A stretch of DNA of 64,000 nt from Streptomyces sp. ISL-96 (GTDB lineage: Bacteria > Actinomycetota > Actinomycetes > Streptomycetales > Streptomycetaceae): NCBI RefSeq assembly GCF_018614035.1, contig NZ_JAGGPA010000067.1:1-64000 (forward strand). Reading direction: 5' to 3'. The notes beneath the pieces were generated by a model. That model made no database searches, had not been told where the DNA came from, and was given only the letters and a program-made list of their open reading frames with translations. Below are positions 59,930 to 64,000 of the stretch, piece by piece. Each line of letters starts with the position of its first letter. Within the stretch, counting starts at the first letter, position 1. A program made the translations under genes and the position numbers.

Positions 59930-60300
59930 GGGCACCCATCCTCGTCATCTGCGGGGTTCGTCCCACCCACCCACACCAGCAACCTGCTTGCGGCCCAACC
60001 GACCACCGGACGGGGCGGACGCCACACCCACCCGAGTCGCCCCATTCAACTGCCGCGCGCCACCCGCGCAGTCATAAGTCCGCACGTCGACCCGCCAGAT
60101 CGACCGGCCACCGGCGTGAGTGCTTGCGTGCGTGGGAATGGGGATGTCGCACCAACGACCGTCCCCGCACCCGCCGAGCCAGGGGCCGCGCCGCCCCCTA
60201 AACAGACCGCGCCCCACCCACTCACCCGACAGCCACCGAACCGACCCGCACCACTCCCCCAGCCCCCGTGCAGGGCGTTTTTCTTTGGGCCGCCCCGGCC
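59930..60300 (+). repeat. Degenerate intergenic repeat, copy 3
   Basis: Homologous in ordered blocks to 12430-12740, with the core CCGAGTCGCCCCATTCAACT and the block near 60137 (GGAATGGGGATG, GCACCAAC). The copy at 10920-10985 is inverted and shorter. Confidence 0.7.
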
Positions 60301-60354
60301 CACCAACACTCAAGCGCCCGAGACGGCCCGAAACCCCCAGAAGCAAGCCTTGGT
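60289..60354. repeat. 66-bp dispersed repeat, right copy
   Basis: Ungapped match to positions 3-68 (62/66). Lies between the degenerate repeat and the hexamer array at the hemB 3' end. Confidence 0.85.
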
Positions 60355-60367
60355 GTTACCGGCCCGG

Positions 60368-60403
60368 CTACCCCTATCCCTACTCCTACCCCTACCCCTG
60401 CCG
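60368..60403. repeat. Hexanucleotide array at the hemB 3' end
   Basis: Six units of CTACCC or near variants. The hemB stop codon (CTA at 60392-60394, TAG on the gene strand) is formed inside the fifth unit. Confidence 0.85.
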
Positions 60404-61393
60404 CCCGACCCAGCGCGCAACCTCGGTCGCCCAGTACGTAAGGATCATGTTCGCCCCGGCGCGCTTGATCCCCACCAGGCTCTCCATGATCGCCTTGTCC
60501 CGGTCGATCCAACCCCGCTCGGCCGCCGCCTCGAGCATCGCGTACTCGCCACTGATCTGGTACGCCGCGACCGGCACATCCACAGCCTCAGCGACCTTCG
60601 CCAGCACATCCAAGTAAGGCCCCGCCGGCTTGACCATCACCATGTCGGCGCCTTCATCCAAATCCAGCGCCAACTCCCGCATGGACTCCCGCAAGTTCGC
60701 CGGGTCCTGCTGGTACGTCTTCCGGTCACCCCGCAGCGAAGATCCCACTGCCTCACGGAACGGCCCGTAAAAGGCCGACGAGTACTTCGCCGTGTACGCG
60801 AGGATCGACACATCCTCCTTGCCGATCGTGTCCAGCGCATCGCGAATCACGCCGACCTGGCCGTCCATCATTCCGCTGGGACCCACCACGTGCGCGCCCG
60901 CGTCCGCCTGGACCTGCGCCATCTCGGCGTACCGCTCCAGCGTCGCGTCGTTGTCGACACGCCCGTCCGCATCCAGGACGCCGCAGTGCCCATGATCGGT
61001 GTACTCGTCCAGACACAGGTCGGACATGATCACGAGATCATCCCCCACCTCACCCCGCACCTCGCGCAGCGCGACCTGAAGGATCCCGCCGGGATCGGTC
61101 CCGGCCGTCCCCGCCGCGTCCTTCTTCTCGTCCTCAGGTACGCCGAACAGCATGATCCCGGCGACGCCCGCCTCCACCGCCTCGACGGCCGCCTTCCGCA
61201 ACGTATCGAGGGTGTGCTGGTACACGCCGGGCATGGCCGAGATGGCCACGGGGGCGCTGATGCCTTCCCGTACGAACGCCGGAAGGATCAGATCGGCAGG
61301 GTGCAGCCGGTTCTCGGCGACCATGCGCCGCATCGCCGGAGTGGTACGCAGCCGACGGGGCCGAGCCCCGGGAAAGGATCCATACACAGTCAT
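60392..61393 (-). CDS. hemB: Porphobilinogen synthase
   Basis: A 333-aa 5-aminolevulinate dehydratase that joins two ALA molecules. The active-site Lys is in MVKPAGPYLDV and the metal-binding/structural DYTDHGHC region is visible (DLCLDEYTDHGHCG). The last residues (GRQG) and stop lie in a hexanucleotide array, so the C-terminus may be altered by repeat changes. ATG at 61393. Confidence 0.95.
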   Translation of the reverse strand: MTVYGSFPGARPRRLRTTPAMRRMVAENRLHPADLILPAFVREGISAPVAISAMPGVYQHTLDTLRKAAVEAVEAGVAGIMLFGVPEDEKKDAAGTAGTDPGGILQVALREVRGEVGDDLVIMSDLCLDEYTDHGHCGVLDADGRVDNDATLERYAEMAQVQADAGAHVVGPSGMMDGQVGVIRDALDTIGKEDVSILAYTAKYSSAFYGPFREAVGSSLRGDRKTYQQDPANLRESMRELALDLDEGADMVMVKPAGPYLDVLAKVAEAVDVPVAAYQISGEYAMLEAAAERGWIDRDKAIMESLVGIKRAGANMILTYWATEVARWVGRQG

Positions 61394-61476
61394 GCCAAAT
61401 ACGCTACGCCGCCGGACCGACCCCTTTTACCGTCACCCCGTCGGCACCACCCGCACCACCTAGGCCGTCTCACGCA

Positions 61477-61518
61477 TGAGGGCCGGACCCCGAGCATCAC
61501 CCCAGGTCCCGGCCCTCA
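61477..61518 (-). terminator. Hairpin between hemD and hemB
   Basis: Stem TGAGGGCCGG / CCGGCCCTCA with a 22-nt loop, between the end of hemD and the hemB start on the same strand. Confidence 0.65.
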
Positions 61519-61526
61519 CACCACAC

Positions 61527-61590
61527 GCCTAAATGATCCGCAGCCTAAGCAGTCCGCGGCCTAAATGATCCGCGGCCTAAGTAGTCCGCC
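61527..61590. repeat. 16-bp tandem repeat across the hemD stop
   Basis: Four 16-bp units: GCCTAAATGATCCGCA, GCCTAAGCAGTCCGCG, GCCTAAATGATCCGCG and GCCTAAGTAGTCCGCC. The hemD stop (CTA at 61577-61579) lies in the fourth. Confidence 0.92.
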
Positions 61591-63244
61591 GCCGCCGAGA
61601 CCCAGGCCGCCGCTCGCTCGGCCGCGTCACATGCTCGCCCGCCGCGATCGCCGCTTCCCGCCGCTGCGTGCCGAACGCCGCAAGCGCCTCCGCCAGCTTG
61701 TGCACCGACGGCTCCGGCGACAGAACGTCGACCCGCAGCCCGTGCTCCTCCGCCGTCTTGGCGGTAGCAGGACCAATACACGCGATCACGGTGACGTTAT
61801 GTGGCTTACCAGCAATGCCGACCAAATTCCGCACCGTACTGCTCGACGTGAACAGAACAGCGTCGAACCCGCCGCCCTTGATCGCCTCCCGCGTATCCGC
61901 CGGCGGCGGCGACGCCCGCACCGTCCGGTACGCCGTTACGTCGTCGACCTCCCACCCGAGCTCGATCAGCCCGGCGACCAGCGTCTCCGTCGCGATATCG
62001 GCCCGCGGCAGGAAGACCCGGTCGATCGGATCGAAGACCGGATCGTACGGCGGCCAGTCCTCAAGCAACCCCGCCGCCGACTGCTCCCCACTCGGCACGA
62101 GATCCGGCTTCACACCGAACTCGACCAACGCGGCAGCCGTCTGCTCCCCCACCGCGGCGACCTTGATCCCCGCGAAAGCACGGGCATCAAGCCCGTACTC
62201 CTCAAACTTCTCCCGAACAGCCTTAACAGCGTTCACCGACGTGAAGGCGATCCACTCGTACCGCCCCGTAACGAGCCCCTTGACCGCCCGCTCCATCTGC
62301 TGCGGGGTCCGAGGCGGCTCGACGGCGATGGTCGGCACCTCGTGCGGCACGGCTCCGTAAGACCGCAGCTGGTCGGAGAGCGACGCCGCCTGCTCCTTCG
62401 TACGCGGAACCAGCACCCGCCACCCGAACAGCGGCTTCGACTCGAACCACGACAACTGCTCGCGCTGAGCAGCGGCGCTGCGCTCACCGACCACGGCTAT
62501 GACGGGCTGGTGGCCGTCCGGCGAAGGCAGCACCTTCGCCTGCTTCAGGACCTGGGCGACCGTCCCCAGCGTCGCGTTCCACGTCCGCTGCCGCGTCGTC
62601 GTGCCGGCCACGGTGACGCTCATCGGCGTATCGGGCTTACGCCCGGCCGAAACAAGCTCACCCGCAGCCGACGCGACAGCATCCAGCGTCGTAGAAACAA
62701 CAGCCGTACAGTCACTCGACCCAACCTCGGACCAGCATCTGTCATCAGCGCTCCGCGCATCGACGAAGCGCACGTCCGCACCCCGCCCGTCCCGCAGCGG
62801 CACACCGGCATAAGCCGGCACGCCAACGGCCGACGCGACACCCGGCACGACCTCGAAGGGAATGCCTTCAGCAGCGCAAGCGAGCATCTCCTCGCCAGCG
62901 TTGCCGTCGAGGCCCGGGTCGCCGGAGATCGCACGGACGACCCGCTTGCCGACCCGCGCGGCCTCCATGACAAGATTGACCGCATCCCTGATCGCGGGGA
63001 TACCGGCGGCAGTTGACGCATCGTCAACCACCGTCAGCTGAGGCGTGCTTACGCCCGCCCTGACATGACTGCGTACGACATCGAGCACATGTGGCTCGGC
63101 GATCAGCACGTCCGCGCTCGTAAGCGCCTCAACGGCACGCAGTGTCAGCAGTCCAGGGTCACCGGGTCCGGCGCCGAGGAATGTGACGTGCCCGGATGCC
63201 GGGAACGCCGAAGGTGCTGACGTAGAGGTGGTGGTGGGGCTCAT
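61577..63244 (-). CDS. hemD: Uroporphyrinogen-III methyltransferase/synthase fusion
   Basis: A 555-aa fusion. The N-terminal half is a SAM-dependent uroporphyrinogen-III C-methyltransferase fold (GAGPGDPGLLTLRAVEAL near residue 24; GDPGLDGNAGEEMLACAAEGIPFEVVPG in place of the usual GDPFVFGRGGEE). The C-terminal half is uroporphyrinogen-III synthase (VPRTKEQAASLSDQLRSYGA, FTSVNAVKAV). ATG 63244 overlaps the hemC stop (ATGA). Ends in a 16-bp tandem repeat. The altered methyltransferase motif may mean low or no methylation activity. Confidence 0.9.
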   Translation of the reverse strand: MSPTTTSTSAPSAFPASGHVTFLGAGPGDPGLLTLRAVEALTSADVLIAEPHVLDVVRSHVRAGVSTPQLTVVDDASTAAGIPAIRDAVNLVMEAARVGKRVVRAISGDPGLDGNAGEEMLACAAEGIPFEVVPGVASAVGVPAYAGVPLRDGRGADVRFVDARSADDRCWSEVGSSDCTAVVSTTLDAVASAAGELVSAGRKPDTPMSVTVAGTTTRQRTWNATLGTVAQVLKQAKVLPSPDGHQPVIAVVGERSAAAQREQLSWFESKPLFGWRVLVPRTKEQAASLSDQLRSYGAVPHEVPTIAVEPPRTPQQMERAVKGLVTGRYEWIAFTSVNAVKAVREKFEEYGLDARAFAGIKVAAVGEQTAAALVEFGVKPDLVPSGEQSAAGLLEDWPPYDPVFDPIDRVFLPRADIATETLVAGLIELGWEVDDVTAYRTVRASPPPADTREAIKGGGFDAVLFTSSSTVRNLVGIAGKPHNVTVIACIGPATAKTAEEHGLRVDVLSPEPSVHKLAEALAAFGTQRREAAIAAGEHVTRPSERRPGSRRRRTT

Positions 63245-64000
63245 TGTGCTCGCTCCCCCATAAGACCGGCCGCACCCTTCGCGAGCATCTCGTCCGCGAG
63301 TTCGCGTCCGAGAGTGATCGCGTCGTTGTGCGACGTGGGTACGGGACCGGTAGTGGACAGCTGCACCAGTTCGGAGCCGTCGGTCGTACCGACGACGCCG
63401 CGCAGGCGCATTTCGTTGACAACCTGTCCGTCGGCCAGCAGGTCGGCCAGTGCACCCACAGGTGCGCTGCAACCGGCCTCCAGGGCGGCGAGCAGGGATC
63501 GCTCGGCGGTCACGGCGACCCGCGTCTGCGGGTCGTCGAGCTCGGCGAGCGCGGCAGCGAGTTCGACGCGCGTGGCGGCGCACTCGACTGCCAGGGCCCC
63601 CTGGCCGGGGGCAGGCAGGACGACATCGACCGAAAGGAACTCGGTCACTTCATCGATCCTGCCGATGCGGTTGAGGCCGGCGGCGGCCAGAACCACCGCA
63701 TCCAGTTCCCCGCTCCGTACAAATCCGACACGAGTGTCGATGTTGCCGCGAATCGGCACAGTCTCGATATCGAGACCATGCGCCCGCGCGTACGCGTTGA
63801 GCTGCGCCATGCGGCGCGGCGACCCAGTGCCCACCCGGGACCCGGCAGGCAGCTGCGCCAGCCTGAGCCCGTCCCGCGCGACAAGCACGTCACGCGGATC
63901 CTCACGCTTAGGCACGGCGGCCAGCGTCAGATCGTCCGGCTGGGCGGTCGGCAGGTCCTTGAGCGAATGGACCGCGAAGTCCACTTCACCGCTCAGCAGC
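63241..64000 (-). CDS. hemC: Porphobilinogen deaminase (5' end beyond window)
   Basis: Makes hydroxymethylbilane. Only the C-terminal 252 residues are in the window. The dipyrromethane cofactor Cys is in AGCSAPVGA, and VDFAVHSLKDLPT, RGNIDTR and GQGALAVE are conserved. The gene runs out at the right edge. Overlaps hemD by four bases. Confidence 0.95.
   Translation of the reverse strand, partial: LLSGEVDFAVHSLKDLPTAQPDDLTLAAVPKREDPRDVLVARDGLRLAQLPAGSRVGTGSPRRMAQLNAYARAHGLDIETVPIRGNIDTRVGFVRSGELDAVVLAAAGLNRIGRIDEVTEFLSVDVVLPAPGQGALAVECAATRVELAAALAELDDPQTRVAVTAERSLLAALEAGCSAPVGALADLLADGQVVNEMRLRGVVGTTDGSELVQLSTTGPVPTSHNDAITLGRELADEMLAKGAAGLMGERAQ

Larger units (their letters stand above)
59563..60391. 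other. Long intergenic region with repeat copies
   Basis: About 830 bp before the end of hemB. Its right half (59930-60360) contains the degenerate intergenic repeat, then the 66-bp dispersed repeat and a hexamer array. No supported gene. Confidence 0.6.

Noticed and set aside
1..64000. tRNA, rRNA and CRISPR arrays
   Set aside because: No cloverleaf with conserved T-loop, no rRNA motif and no regularly spaced identical repeats with unique spacers were seen on either strand.

Overview
This window is high-GC actinobacterial chromosome, almost certainly Streptomyces or a close relative. The GC content is very high, codon third positions are G/C-rich, GTG starts are frequent, and many families are typical of the genus: DUF397/XRE pairs, DUF3558 lipoproteins, DUF2637, DUF3618/holin-X, class I LysS next to ArgS, a PASTA-less Ser/Thr kinase and futalosine-route menaquinone genes. 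No rRNA, tRNA, CRISPR array, complete insertion sequence or prophage was recognised. Nearly all of the sequence is housekeeping core with small accessory patches.

Layout. 0.1-7.3 kb: glutaminase, MenG methyltransferase, a truncated amidohydrolase-like protein, MqnC, an RHH/PIN toxin-antitoxin pair, a Ser/Thr kinase and MqnA. 7.5-18 kb: cold-shock protein with a structured leader, two acyl-CoA ligases, AraC and TetR regulators, a VOC protein, a secreted lipase and a MaoC-type hydratase. 18-20 kb: a dicarboxylate/amino-acid symporter preceded by a 27-codon Cys-containing leader peptide. 20-27.7 kb: DUF4229, GNAT, UdgX, then mqnE, lrp, ubiX, rhomboid, mqnP, mqnL and a PLDc_N membrane protein. 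27.9-31.5 kb: a translationally coupled pair, a STAND-like NTPase and a membrane-anchored type 1 periplasmic-binding protein, which is the best candidate here for an undescribed system. 32-39.8 kb: cytochrome c maturation system II (ccsB, resB, ccdA, resA), a Tat lipoprotein deacetylase, a histidine phosphatase and hemL. 39.9-50.7 kb: small hypotheticals, a Mut7-C RNase, TetR, YnfA, SDR, a three-gene envelope-stress-like operon, RtcB, two DUF3558 lipoproteins and a DUF2637 protein. 50.8-54.5 kb: divergent lysS and argS. 54.6-59.6 kb: small accessory genes, including an anti-sigma-like ATPase beside an XRE/DUF397 pair. 60.4-64 kb: hemB, hemD fusion and hemC (hemC cut by the window end).

How they work together. 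MqnA, MqnC, MqnE, MqnP, MqnL, the UbiX-like flavin prenyltransferase and MenG cover most of the futalosine menaquinone route; mqnB and mqnD are not in the window. HemL, HemB, HemC and HemD supply haem and the Ccs/Res/CcdA proteins attach it to exported cytochromes, so the window is rich in respiratory-chain assembly.

A second theme is repeat DNA. Hexanucleotide microsatellites sit in frame in several genes (amidohydrolase-like, kinase, lipase, acyl-CoA ligase) and at the end of hemB. Short tandem duplications of 12, 16 and 20 bp carry the stop codons of argS, hemD and a convergent maoC/tetR pair. A degenerate intergenic repeat family recurs at about 10.9, 12.4-12.7 and 59.9-60.3 kb, and a 66-bp segment at the left edge is 94% identical to one at 60.3 kb.
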